Shown: piece after piece, positions 1 to 10,019 of the stretch
How positions within the stretch are numbered: position 1 is the first letter of the stretch
How the letters are laid out: each line of letters starts with the position of its first letter
Assembly (NCBI GenBank): GCA_003290165.1
Contig: QNQO01000813.1
Location: forward strand, 310,001-374,000
DNA: 64,000 bases
Direction: 5' to 3'
Source: Berberis thunbergii
Taxonomy: Eukaryota > Streptophyta > Magnoliopsida > Ranunculales > Berberidaceae
Made by a program: the position numbers and the translations under genes
Notes under the pieces: model-generated
Told to the model about the DNA's origin: nothing
Seen by the model: the letters and a program-made list of their open reading frames with translations, nothing else
Database searches by the model: none

Positions 1-142
1 TCTCCTCCAAAATATGCAAGGAATCAATGCTCTGTTGCCCCAACCAAGCAATATAGCATCACTCTACTTCCTGATGATGGTATTAGGCCTGAAGTCATTT
101 ATGTAGCCAAGCAAGTCCTCACCTTTCAGGCTCTCTACAAGG
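1..142 (+). pseudogene. 3-isopropylmalate dehydrogenase gene fragment (first-exon region)
   Basis: Frame 1 reads a basic N-terminal stretch followed by QYSITLLPDDGIRPEVIYVAKQVL. This aligns with the start of plant 3-isopropylmalate dehydrogenase (leucine biosynthesis, chloroplast) just after the transit peptide, where the family has (Y/S)TITLLPGDGIGPEV followed by an alpha helix. Two glycines of the near-invariant GDGIGPE motif are changed (D for G, R for G). A GT donor follows at about 142, as expected for an exon end. No later exon of the enzyme is visible, so this is a fragment and not a working gene. It runs off the left edge. The assignment rests on one short motif-rich block. Confidence 0.6.
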
Positions 143-583
143 TAAATCCACCCACCCCATTCCTTTTGTCAAGTTCCCATTTTTATGTTTTGTTCATGAA
201 TAGTTGTTCTTGAATAAAATATGTTTTGTTCAAGAATAAAATATTATGTGGTTACTCATTCCCATTCCTTTCATGAATAAAATTCTCATTCCTTTCATGA
301 ATGTTTTGTTCAGGAATAAAATATTATGTTTCGTTCTTGAATAGTTGTTCATGGACTTGCATAATCTCAAACTATCCCCATTTATGTGGTTACTCAATTG
401 CTGGATACATAAATTATATCGCGAATTTTTAATCCCTGATTCAAGAACTACTCATTTACCAGTGGAAACTTTTTTGTATAGTGGGGTATATCTGCCCATG
501 TTAGGATAACATTAAATTGGGTAATGTTTTGCATGTATTGTTGATGTAGGCAACAATATGTATTTTTTTTGTCTGATATAATC

Positions 584-712
584 AACGAGGTCCATGTTTG
601 ATTATTTGGTTGTAGTTAGCATTGTTCAACACATGGAAGATTTAGTTATTGAGGTCCATGTTTGATTATTTGGTTCTAGCTAGCATTGCTCAGCACATGG
701 AAGATTTAGTCC
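584..712. repeat. 64-bp tandem duplication inside the CACTA element
   Basis: A block beginning GAGGTCCATGTTTGATTATT occurs at about 587 and again at 651 with a few substitutions. It lies in the non-coding stretch (143-885) between the dehydrogenase and transporter fragments. I see no coding sequence in that stretch. Confidence 0.7.
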
Positions 713-885
713 TGGAGAACATATGTGACTGAGTCAAGTCACTCATATTTCCCAAGGGAGAAACTGTGAGTCGTCCCATTTGATGAAATTCATTCATCTT
801 GAACTGTTTGAATAAATTCATGTAGATAGTAAGAGAATGTGACCCAGTTCAGTAATGATATATAGAGTGGATGGAGTGTTGCAGG

Positions 886-1092
886 TAATGCCATTATCAG
901 GGTTCTTGGTGAGCAAACTCCTAAGCTCACCTTCCTATTATGCAGCTGGTTTGATATTGGTTGCTTGCTGCCCTGGAGATTTGTTTGTTTCCATCCTTGT
1001 ATTTATTGGTCTCATATTCTTCCTTATACCAATTTCTTGTCTGTGCTCGATCTTAGGGACAACAAGTAACATTGTCAGGTATTTAGCTCGGT
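886..1092 (+). pseudogene. BASS1-type sodium/metabolite cotransporter gene fragment
   Basis: Residues MPLSGFLVSKLLSSPSYYAA followed by GLILVACCPG (about 886-980), then after a short gap TTSNIVRYLAR (about 1057-1092), match the conserved core of plant chloroplast bile acid:sodium symporter family proteins (BASS1-like). The family reads ...GLILVGCCPGGTASNIVTY(I/L)ARGNVALS there. The second block is flanked by an AG acceptor and a GT donor. After the first block the expected GT donor is absent: the sequence reads GGAG-AT, consistent with a decayed splice site. Only this part of the roughly 400-residue membrane protein is present, so the piece is a non-functional fragment. Confidence 0.65.
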
Positions 1093-2177
1093 ACGTCAAG
1101 CTCAAAATTTTTTGTACTATTTATTATTACTATTATTATTCTTCTTCTCATCATCATAAATCAGGCCTTCTCATGTTTTGTTTATTACTCTAAATTTAAC
1201 TTTGTGTTGAAAAGGTGAGGCTATTTTGTTTGCTTACCAAGCTTAGCTTTCAATTTCATTTCTGCCTATAAGTTTATTAATTTTGTTATGCAATATATCT
1301 ATTGAAACTGATATTTAGATTCTCTACCACAACTTTATGCTAGTTCTGCTACTGAAAATTCTCGATTGATAGAGCTGAAATTCATACATGAGTCTCCCAT
1401 CTCAGTAGTTGATGTGTTTTTTTATGCATTGTAATTGTTCATATTTTAGAGTTATCAACAACTCTAAATACTAGTCGCCACATAGGTGAATCAATAAATT
1501 ATAATATGTAACGTTTGGTTAAAAAAAATTGGTGGTTTCATGTCAAATGCTTGGGCCACGTTCAAGACCAAGTTGCTAAGTCTAGCAAAACTTCCACAGT
1601 AAATGCTATGAATGTTTAAAGGAGGCATTTTCGTGCTGCCTCGACTGATAGTTGGAGAGGTGAGGCAAATTCAGAAGTCCATTTTTTATTAAAAATAATG
1701 GTTATATCAAGTTGGTGGTTTTCTGGAAAAAAAAAATTAAACAAACAAAATATAGTTATTCTATGTTGTTCATCATTGAGTTTTTTGTTTCCTTGAGTTT
1801 TTATCGTGTGGGTAAGCATATATTAATGACATTACCAAATAGATTTACTTGGTATGGTTGGGACATTGAGTCATTGACGTTTTACAATTTCAAATGAGGG
1901 ATGTATTTTATTTAGTTCATCGACACTCCCCAATTGGACATTATTGTGACAAATGAAAGCATGTTACCTGATAAGCTGGGCATTTTCAGATTGTTGTTTT
2001 ATTTGTTGGATCTTTTTTTGCATGATAACTGATAAGAAAACATGAGCATCAGATGCTTTAATATGTGAGTTTGTTACTTCCCATTTTACTTTTACTTGGA
2101 TTGTTCTTGATGCCCTTTGAATGCCTGTGCACACATGTTATGCTTGATGACAATCCTTTTTGTCTTCTAACAAGCAG
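1093..2177. other. non-coding stretch in the CACTA element
   Basis: AT-rich, with many short open frames but no recognisable protein. It is probably intron or spacer material captured with the flanking gene pieces. I see no promoter, RNA gene or clear repeat beyond homopolymers. Confidence 0.4.
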
Positions 2178-3544
2178 GTCTTGCAAGGAGAAGAGATCTT
2201 CCTATGCCCTAGAAACCGGTGTACGTTATGATGGAATCTACCGTATTGAGAAATGTTGGCGGAAGGTTGGGGTTCAGGTAAATTAGATGGTCCCCAACCC
2301 TAATTGTATGTGGTTGTTCGAATGATAATGTTAGTGACTTATTTGCAATATGGTTTTTTTCTAGGGGTTTAAAGTTTGCCGATATTTGTTTGTTCGGTGT
2401 GACAATGAACCCGCACCATGGACTAGGTTTGTGTCTTTTCTAATCCCCCCTCCCTTTCTTTAATTGGTAGGATGATCTCTAATTTATTAAACTTTAAGCT
2501 GCAGTGATGAGCATGGGGATCGACCTAGACCATTGCCTAAATATCCAGAGCTAAAGAAAGCTACGGACATTACTGAACAGACAGAGGAGCCATCATGGGA
2601 TTATGACGTGAGCTGCAGCTTATTTCTTTTGATTAATTCCAAGAAACTGATTATTAATACCTTTCTATATGAAGAACAATTGCATATTTTCAGTTTTCAA
2701 CTGCATCTTAACATTTCTGTTATATTTTTTGTAGATTTTTTTTTCTTTATATCTACTTGGATAGATTAGTTTTCTTGATGCTTTTCAAATTCATTTATTG
2801 CACCATCAAAGGAGAAAGAAAATGTTTGGAAATGGAAGAAGCCTTCCCCTACTAGCAAGAAATCAGTGGACACTGCTAATCCAGAGGACGAAGGACAACA
2901 AGGGCAGCAAATAGGAGATCACAAAACATGTCTGTAAGAGAGAAACTACTAAAAGGTTTGGTCTCTTCTTTCGTTGTGTATTTAACCTTGAAACACTCGA
3001 TGACCCACTAGTACGCTTTCAACCCTTTTAAACTAGCCACACCTTATATACTTTTGTTTTTAATTTCTAATGTTCAGTTATTTAACTTACTAGATATTTG
3101 ATCTTGCAGAGTTCATCTGTTCTATTTGTCGGAAAGTTATGACTATTCTTCTTACAACTCCCTGTGCTCACAACTTTTGCAAGCATTGTTTAGAAGGTGT
3201 ATTTGTTGGGAAGTCTTTTGTTAGAGAAAGAGGATGAAGATGTTGAAAATGAAGAAAATGTTGAGGTGGAGGATGAAGATGTTGAAATTGAAGTGGTAGA
3301 AGATAACGAATCTGAGGATCCTCCAAAACGACTTAAAGTTGATAGTATGGACGGTAAAGAATCTGAGAGAGAGGGGATGAAACATGTTTCTGTGAGAGGA
3401 GAAATTGAACATACTGAAGTTGACATGAAAAAAGCTAACACCCCACAACAAAAATCCATGGATGAGGTTGAAGATGTGTTGGATTCACTGAGCAAGATTT
3501 CAGATGATGAAAATGAATCACCTTCAAGCCCTCTCCATTTGTGA
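2178..3544 (+). pseudogene. ORTHRUS/VIM-type E3 ubiquitin ligase fragment (half SRA domain plus second RING), broken
   Basis: Five exon-like blocks with GT/AG borders encode the second half of an SRA (methyl-cytosine binding) domain and a RING finger, in ORTHRUS/VIM order. The blocks are about 2178-2277 (GVRYDGIYRIEKCWRKVG), 2365-2426 (FKVCRYLFVRCDNEPAPW), 2505-2607 (HGDRPRPLP...SWDYD), 2812-2955 (VWKWKKP...REKLLK) and 3110-3544 (FICSICRKVM, CAHNFCKHCLEG, then an acidic tail with PPKRLKVD). In plants these proteins read CG methylation and keep DNA methylation in place. It is broken: the fourth block changes frame before REKLLK, and the RING stops after SFVRERG, where the CPxC half of the finger is missing and the frame shifts into the acidic tail. 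The PHD finger, first RING and first half of the SRA domain are absent. It is a captured fragment of a chromatin gene, not a working copy. Confidence 0.82.
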
Positions 3545-4120
3545 TCTGATGGTAACAACTTGCAACGATCTGATCTGGATGACAAGGTACGGTCTTCCTG
3601 CATGTCTTTTTTGTATATGGTGGATTTGACATTTAAATCACCTTTATGTGTCAGCTTCATAATTTACTCTGATTACAAGAATGCCATGCATTGCCATTTT
3701 GTCTAAGATGAAAGATATAGTCCTCTGTGGCATTTTGTTTCCTTAAAAAAAATATGTGACAGATGACAGTTGAAAAGTTGAATATTTCACAGAAAGGAAT
3801 GAAATTGTTTTAACTATGTTTACTTGTATTTGTGTCGAACTCAAAAGAATCTGTGTAGATTTGAGATTTAGTTAACTTTGCAGCTTTTATTTGGTATTTC
3901 TGCTACTAAATGGTGTTGGCGTTAGATGAAGTCATCGAATCTAAACTAGGTATGGTATGCTGCTAAATATTGATTAGGATGCTCTGGAAATTTATTTAAT
4001 AGAGCTACACCTTGAATTTGTCTAATTGCCGCTGTTAGTCTGAAGTACTTGTGTATGTTTATTTTCTCATATTGTAGGGGTTATTCCTTTTATACTGAAG
4101 ACAACAAACATCATTCCCCG

Positions 4121-4353
4121 TGTTGTTTTAATATATTTGCTTACCTCCCTCTGCTCATTGGAATTTATTATTTGAATGTTAAGAGAACTATAGACTTAGT
4201 TCCTCGTGTTGTTTTAATATATTTGCATACCTCCCTCTGCTTGTTGGAACTCCTTATTTGAATGTTAAGAGACCTATAGACTTAGTTCCTTGTGTTGTTT
4301 CAATATATTTGCATACCTCCCTCTGCTTGTTGGAACTCCTTATTTGATTGTTA
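4121..4353. repeat. 86-bp tandem repeat, about 2.7 copies
   Basis: Units beginning TGTTGTTT(T/C)AATATATTTGC start at 4121, 4207 and 4293, an exact 86-bp period with few substitutions. The array lies in what looks like an intron between the VIM fragment and the exon-like block that follows. The short open frames over it are products of the repetition. Confidence 0.85.
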
Positions 4354-4363
4354 TTGCTGCAGG

Positions 4364-4540
4364 TGCGCAAGTTGCGTTCATTACCACCGCAATGATCTAC
4401 GGAACAACACCAACCATGACCTTGTTCAAAGGTCAAATGAGAATGTTGAAGAGTTGAACCAACATCAACAAATAAAGGAAGGGGAGAACCAAAGCAATGA
4501 AGTTGGAAACTGGAAAGGATTGTGACTCGATGTAATACAT
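4364..4540 (+). other. exon-like block of unknown origin near the CACTA right end
   Basis: The block follows a polypyrimidine tract and a GCTGCAG acceptor at about 4363. One frame gives a 30-residue hydrophobic stretch (AQVAFITTAMIYGTTPTM...), another a polar stretch. I recognise neither. A sequence GTGACTCGATGTAATACATT occurs at about 4522 and again at about 4600. It may be the last exon and 3' end of a fourth captured gene or of a chimeric transcript. Confidence 0.3.
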
Positions 4541-4739
4541 TATCTTTATTATTCAACTGAAATAAATGTAGTCTGATATTTATTATTTGATAGATTTTGT
4601 GACTCGATGTAATACATTATCTTATTAATTACATTACTTTGCCTCCATTCATGGAAATGTTTAAGTTTGGCACATTAAAATTTTTATTTTCTAGAAATAA
4701 AACTTATAAGATGTTATAAAAAGTCATTTGATAGCACTT

Positions 4740-5080
4740 GATAAGTGCCATAGAAAAAAAGGGCCTTGAGAAACACTATGGAAACTAATACAATAGCATT
4801 CATTAAATGTTACGTGAGGGAAGACAATAGCATTTCAGAAACGCTATGGTATACTATACGATAGCGTTTCAGAAACGCTATGGTAAAGTAAACGATAGCG
4901 TTTCTGAAACGCTACAAAAGGTCAACTTACAATAGCGTTTTTAAAATGCTATAATAAACCCTGTATTTATTATAGCTCCGGCAGACACAGAGTTTTCTAA
5001 AACGCTATGGTATCCTACTATAGCATTTTTGATACCATAGCGTTTTTGAAACGCTATTAATGAACATTTTTCTTGTAGTG
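4740..5080. repeat. CACTA sub-terminal repeats and terminal inverted repeat
   Basis: Many direct and inverted copies of ATAGCGTTTC(A/T)GAAACGCTAT and shortened variants are packed here, followed by the terminal TTCTTGTAGTG. In En/Spm elements such sub-terminal motifs are the binding sites of the TNPA-type transposase protein. Each motif is itself palindromic, so the region can fold strongly. Confidence 0.85.
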
Positions 5081-5083
5081 TTT

Positions 5084-5570
5084 CATCCAGTCCGAACTCA
5101 CGTAGTCTTACCCCGATGAATTGTCACATCAACTTCACAATATGACTAGAGAATGCCATCATTTCGTTGCTCGAGCTCCCACGATTGACAAGTTAGTGGT
5201 CATGCAAACGAGCTCACTAATTAAGGGAGTAGCTGATGATATATCCAATTGTCACCCGATCATGGCCATATACGTGGCGCAAACCATCATAACTAGAGAT
5301 GGTCGTTACAAATAATATAATTCGTGGCGAGAATCAATCTCCAAAACCGCACCTAAATTTTGAGAGGACTATTATCAAGGAGATAAGTCATGGTGGGAAT
5401 CACTCCCCCACAGGCACATCTCAATAGAGGAGAAGAACGCTATAATAAACATCCCCTTCATTGCGTCATTTGAGCTTAAGTCATGTACATAGAGGAAAAT
5501 GTATGAGAAGGGGACATTCCATGAACACGATGTAAAATTTAAGCATCGGAGTGCCTTCAGCCATCAAAAA
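5084..5570 (+). mobile_element. degenerate Tat-family LTR remnant
   Basis: The block TTTAAGCATCGGAGTGCCTTCAGCC at about 5537 matches the signature near the right end of the Tat LTRs in this window (for example TTAAGCATCGGAGTGTCATC at about 9847). The preceding bases have the LTR-like style of short GGxxA and CCCAA motifs but no clean ends. A 64-codon open frame at 5121-5315 has no recognisable product. Confidence 0.45.
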
Positions 5571-5636
5571 AATGAAATTAGGCAATCTAACTCTGATTTA
5601 CAAGTCAAATCTCTACGAGTCCTGACTTTGGATGCA

Positions 5637-6430
5637 TCACGAAGCATCTGTGACTGCAATTATATGTGTTGAACCAATAACTTCATTCCATTCTAGCATG
5701 GTTGGCTTAAGTGGATTCATATGAGTTTGAACATAGCCTTGTTCCCACATATTAGCAAGACATAAAACCCAATTAGCTATGTGATTGGATTGAACCAATG
5801 TCCTGTTAATGATCAAATCATTCCTAGCTCGCCATATGGTATTCATAACTGCTGCATATCTGACAAAGATCAAGGTTGTAGGAGCATATCCTTCTCTATC
5901 TAACTTAGCTATGAACTCCAAAGTTGATTGCTCTATTGGAAAGGTGGTGTACACTCGATAGAAACCAAACTTGGATAGAAAGGGTGCACTTAAAGAAGAG
6001 ATGGAGGGTGATATCATCTTCAATGCTGCAAAGTGACAAGTTTTGTTCACTGCCATGCGATGCTTGGTAAGGGTTTCTCTAACTGGGAGTATACTTTTAT
6101 ATGTCTTCCACATAAACATCTGGACTCGGTGAGGTGAAGTAGATTTCCAAATCAAATTAAGAATTCAAGTGAACATGTAGGGTCATTGTGAGAGGAAGAA
6201 GTGGAAGGGGTGTTTTGTAGGACTTATAAGGAGATTATGTGGTGAAAAACTCACTTTGAGTCTTCAAATCAAAATGTCAGGCTGCCCTATAGGTTTTAAA
6301 GGGGCATTACTAATGGCTTGAACCACATTAATGGGAAAGAACATGCTAATGGTATCCACATCCTATTATATCTTGTTATTCTCTTTAATGATCAAGTCAT
6401 AAATGATGACCAAATCCGTTTATATTGATT
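5637..6430 (-). pseudogene. LINE ORF2 remnant: zf-RVT and start of RNase H (minus strand)
   Basis: On the minus strand the frame reads IWKSTSPHRVQMFMWKTYKS, then ILPVRETLTKHRM, then WRARNDLIINRT and finally IIAVTDAS. This is the order zf-RVT domain, linker and first RNase H aspartate block of plant L1-type LINE ORF2 proteins. Upstream (6160-6430) the reading continues only with stops and frame changes. With the minus-strand block at 8690-9250 it forms one LINE copy in the right order, separated by inserted DNA. Confidence 0.72.
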
Positions 6431-6435
6431 TTTGA

Positions 6436-8680
6436 CCTGCTAAATTAACAATGGTGAGCCAATGACCACTGCTGTGGTAGTTGAAAGCACTTCGATGATA
6501 AAGTTAGGTGACTGAGCAAGGATAAGGGTTGGGCAAAAATCTTGGTCCATCATGTGCCAACCCGGACCAGTATGGTTCTGGATTGTTTTAGACCATGCCA
6601 AAACAATTTTTACCATTTTCATCCCGGTTTTGGACCGGTTGGAATCGGTTTCAGAAATTTAGTCCCGGTCCATCTCGGACTATCCGGTTGCTGACCCTTC
6701 CTAAGCCCACACCCAACTTCATAACTTGGCCTAAGCCTAAGCCAATTTTACACATTCACAGTTCCTTCTCCCCTTCTTCTTTTCTCTTCAAATCAGCTTT
6801 TTCATAGATTTTTTGAAGAATGGCAAGAAATGAAGTTGATCGAAAAAACATGTATCAAGAAGACGAAGAAGAACTGCTTGTAGGAGGAGATGAAGACGAA
6901 ACTGATGAAGACTTAGATGAAGAAGATCTCCACTCAAATTTCGTCACCACCACGACAACCATCGCAACCATAGAATTTGGCAGCAATTGGCATTTTTTCT
7001 CACTCTCACTCGTTCTATCTATCTGTTTGATGGTTTCAGGCTACAATTGACACTAATGGAAGACCAGCAAATTGTACCATGGTCTTCAGGTTCCTCCATT
7101 TTCATCTATCTCTCTATCAGGTCTTCAGGCTACAAGATCTAGTATTTTTATCTGTCTATCTGAAGCTCCGGATACTGTCATAGAAATATAGTGATCGTAA
7201 TCAAGCAACAACATGAGCACCCCAAGTTCAAGCGGTGTGACCTTCGTGCTACAATGTTGGATTCTGCTCTAAGATCTCAATAAGATCAGTATTGCTTTTG
7301 CTCTAATGTGCAGAAGAGGTGCGATCTCAATAAGATCAGTATTGGGTTCTGCTCTAATGTGCAGAAGAAGTGCGTTCTTCATGCTGCCTAAGCTTCTCCC
7401 ACAGGTTTTTTCGATTTCGATTTTGATTCCTTATTCATTGTTGTGAAATTGGCTTAAAATTGAAATCTTTAGGAATTGCATTCGATGAGTTGGATAATTT
7501 TGTTACAAGTGTGAGAAAAGATGAAATGGAGGTTTGAAGAAGCATTTTTGGTTTATACAGCAGAGAGAAAAAAGGGTTGTTTTTTTTTTTTTAAAACCGA
7601 GAAGGCATGGTTCAGTCCCGAAACGTCCCGGTTCAAACCGTTATGGGATGAACCAATTATCCCGATTATGTCCTGGTCCCTTATTGTCTGGTCTCAATTT
7701 TTTTCGGGTACTTTTGGGATTGATTCAACTCATCATGATCTCGTCCCATCCTAATCTAGACTGAGATGAGATCAGGAAAGAGATTTTCAATCTCGCTCAT
7801 CCCGAACTTATTTATTTATTATTATTAATTTTAATCAAACTACTTTCTAAAGAAAAATTTAGGATGTGTTGAAAGTAAATCAAAACATTTAAAAATTTTA
7901 CTTGTTTGATTTGATATTCTTCGTTTAGATAGAAACTTCAATTTGGATATATTTGAGGTCAAATAGAACCCATGAAAGTTTATGCTTTTCACATTTTAGA
8001 TTGGTTACAAAACAATTATTCTTGTAGACAAATAAAAGCAAATGATTGTTTGTTTTAGTTTCGCACTATGAGTTATATGTATAACTATTGGTTAGTGGAC
8101 CACATAAATGATGTTTAACATAAAAAAATTGTACGGTCATTGAACCATAAATTTTATATGACATTTAATATTATTATGATGAAAGTTATATGTATATAAA
8201 TTTGACATTATTGGTGTTTGAGCAATGTGAGATGAAATTCTTTTGTTATTCTACATTGGAGGACTATTTAGTACATGTTCATCCCGTCCCGTGCCCACCC
8301 TGAATTGCAAATGTATGTCTTTCTCTTCCGCCTTGTTCACCTTATATAGTGAGTACTTCACTCCATAGTCTCTACTGTCAAGGGCGCGATAGAGGGATAA
8401 TCTCACTAATTATCTTACCCGTCTATGACTAAGTTCCGTTTGACACTTGGTTCTGTTGGAGACTCAATACTTGATTGGATCAAGAATTGTGCAAATGGAA
8501 CTTGGGCTTGTGACAACTCAGAGATTCGTGTTCAGACCTTATTGTCATGAGCCAAGCCCCAAGATTTGCACCACATTGAACTCGCGTAATCTGAGCTTGG
8601 GCGTCTGACTTATGGGTTGAACAATGACTAGGTTGAGCCTAGGCTAGATCATGTTTGGGCCTACTTGACACTGAGCTGAG
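6436..8680 (-). mobile_element. Tat-related LTR fragment in two pieces, split by a 1.8-kb insert
   Basis: The two ends (6436-6520 and 8305-8680) match, in the same order, the continuous sequence at 55450-55830, the LTR of Tat-3. Shared landmarks are GTGGTAGTTGAAAGCACTTCGAT against the GCACTTCGATGCTTAAGTTAG region, GCGCGATAGAGGGA against GGCGTGATAGAGGGA, and TGATTGGATCAAGAATTG against TGATTATACTAAGAATTG. The comparison gives orientation (minus) and shows that 6521-8304 is inserted DNA. Confidence 0.6.
6522..8302. mobile_element. probable hAT-like DNA transposon remnant
   Basis: This is an insert in the LTR fragment. Its ends AGGGTTGGGCA and TGCCCACCCT form an imperfect inverted repeat of a style common in plant hAT elements, with CCGG-rich sub-terminal sequence on both sides (6560-6690 and 7610-7790). 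I could not match an 8-bp target duplication, so the ends are approximate. An acidic 76-codon open frame at 6820-7050 (EDEEELLVGGDEDETDED) has no recognisable domain, and no transposase was seen. A repeated block GATCTCAATAAGATCAGTAT occurs near 7273 and 7323. Confidence 0.42.
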
Positions 8681-8689
8681 GCATTTCCA

Positions 8690-9250
8690 TATTAGGATTG
8701 ACTTGTGCCATGTATACGACTACAATCGGTTGATAGTTTGATCTTTCATCAATAAACATGGTCAAAAAAATTGATGGCATTGGTAGGGACAAAAACATGA
8801 AGGGGATAAAGATTTTCCACCCATTTATCTCATAAGTCAATAAATGAACCATCACCTACTGTCCAAAGATTCCCTTGCTCGAAACCTCAAGGCAAACACC
8901 AATAGCTCTTCAAGTGGGTAAGGAGCGTTTCTTAGAAAAATTAGCTTAAAAATTATTGGAGTGAAGAAAATATCTCGACTTAAGGATTGAAGGCCAAATG
9001 TCATTAGGTTGATTGTAAAGCCTCCACAACATCTTAAGAAGTGAAAGATTCTAGCATTTGGTTAGTTGCATGTTGAGACCTCCAAGATTGTTTGGTTTAA
9101 TAATGTTGTTCCATTTAGTGAGGTATGGGGACTTAATCCTCTCCACCAAAACTCTCTGAGCATACTATCAATGTCGTCAAGGATGGAATATGGGAGGAGG
9201 AAGGATTGCTTGGCATAGAGTGGAAGAAAAGTCACCATTGAGTAACAAAA
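8690..9250 (-). pseudogene. LINE ORF2 remnant: region between reverse transcriptase and zf-RVT (minus strand)
   Basis: With frame changes the minus strand reads FWWRGLSPHTSLNGTTLLN, then LLRCWRLYNQPNDIWPSILK and SRYFLHSNNF, then VGDGSFIDL-stop-DKWVENLYP. This matches the post-RT region of plant L1-type LINEs (FWWG...KLLWRLYNxPNxLW...LKxRYFP...GDGxxIxxWxDxW). It is the N-terminal-side continuation of the fragment at 5637-6430. Stops and frameshifts make it a dead relic. It is cut by Tat-1 at 9271. Confidence 0.68.
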
Positions 9251-9271
9251 TAGTGTATATCTAATAACAGT

Positions 9272-9944
9272 TGATGATACACCAAATTGTCTATTAATTT
9301 GTGTCGTACACGTGTCATGATGATCTTGTTAACAGAGCAAAATTGGTCTGATCGCCTACCCAATCTGGCAAAGCCCAGATGACACTAAGCCCCATTTTTG
9401 CAGGATCCAGGAGATTGGACCTAAATTGCAACGCTGTATTAAGCCCATACGTCACATGGTTAAGCCCAATACCCGTAAGACCTAATAAGGCAAATATCTA
9501 GGGGATCGACCTAAGACGTGCAGGCCAGCAATACACCGACTCCTATCAGGAAACAAATACCAGAGTATAAGTCATGCATGAAAACTCTCTCGCATGGACA
9601 ACACTCCATAAGAAAAGAATTTTCTGCAGATTTAGGAGCACAAGTCGTGTAGGAAAACTCTCCAACATTGACGATTCCTAATAAGGAACAGATCTCCAGC
9701 AAAATATTTTTTCCTAAACTATGTCAAAAAAGGCCTAGCCAAACAAGGACTCTCGCATGATAAATAGACTACAAGGTTGAGGAACAAATGTACGTTACAG
9801 AACCCAATTTACATCATTATGCATTTTCCAAGCCTTGTCTGACTTAAGCATCGGAGTGTCATCAGCCGCCACAACAGTGGTCTTTGGCTCACGTGTGTTC
9901 CCTATGCATGTCAAGGTCCAGAAGAACAGGATTTGACACCATCA
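9272..9944 (+). repeat. Tat-1 5' LTR
   Basis: It begins TGATGATACACCAAATTGTC and ends TTGACACCATCA, with 5' TG and 3' CA. It contains the family signature TTAAGCATCGGAGTGTCATC at about 9847. Open frames inside it are short and not coding. Confidence 0.88.
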
Positions 9945-9980
9945 TTTCGTCGTCATCTGTGGAGAACGACAAAGTTCCTG
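9945..9980 (+). promoter_or_regulatory. Tat-1 primer-binding-site region
   Basis: Directly after the LTR the sequence TTTCGTCGTCATCTGTGGAG resembles a decayed form of the GGCGCCGTCTGTGGG block that follows the LTR in many plant Tat-type elements. Tat-2 has the related TTTAGCATCGTCCATGGGGA at the same place. I do not assign the tRNA. Confidence 0.5.
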
Positions 9981-10019
9981 AGAAAACATGTATATCACTC
10001 TTCCTTACAGTCAAGAAAT

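Larger units (their letters stand above)
1..5080. mobile_element. CACTA (En/Spm) DNA transposon, right-hand part, with captured gene fragments
   Basis: The stretch ends at 5080 with ...TTTTTCTTGTAGTG, the reverse complement of the CACTACAAGAAAAA terminal motif of plant CACTA elements. About 340 bases of sub-terminal repeats precede it, as is usual in this superfamily. The left end is not in the window, so the length and the 3-bp target duplication (right copy would be TTT at 5081-5083) cannot be confirmed. No transposase was seen. The body holds broken pieces of three unrelated host genes, all on the plus strand: an isopropylmalate dehydrogenase exon, a BASS1-type transporter exon pair and the second half of an ORTHRUS/VIM gene. 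This is the pattern of a transposon that has picked up host gene fragments. The right end is well supported; that all of 1-5080 belongs to one element is inference. Confidence 0.72.

Noticed and set aside
3190..3660. Minus-strand serine-rich open frame opposite the VIM fragment
   Set aside because: It is the complement of the acidic Glu/Asp-rich tail; low complexity only.
4049..4261. Open frame with repeated peptide
   Set aside because: It arises from the 86-bp tandem repeat; no domain.
2178..4540. A working ORTHRUS/VIM gene
   Set aside because: The N-terminal domains are absent, there is a frame change before the RING, half of the RING is deleted, and the region sits inside a CACTA element.
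6820..7050. Acidic open frame as a gene
   Set aside because: Low complexity, no domain, inside a decayed DNA transposon insert.
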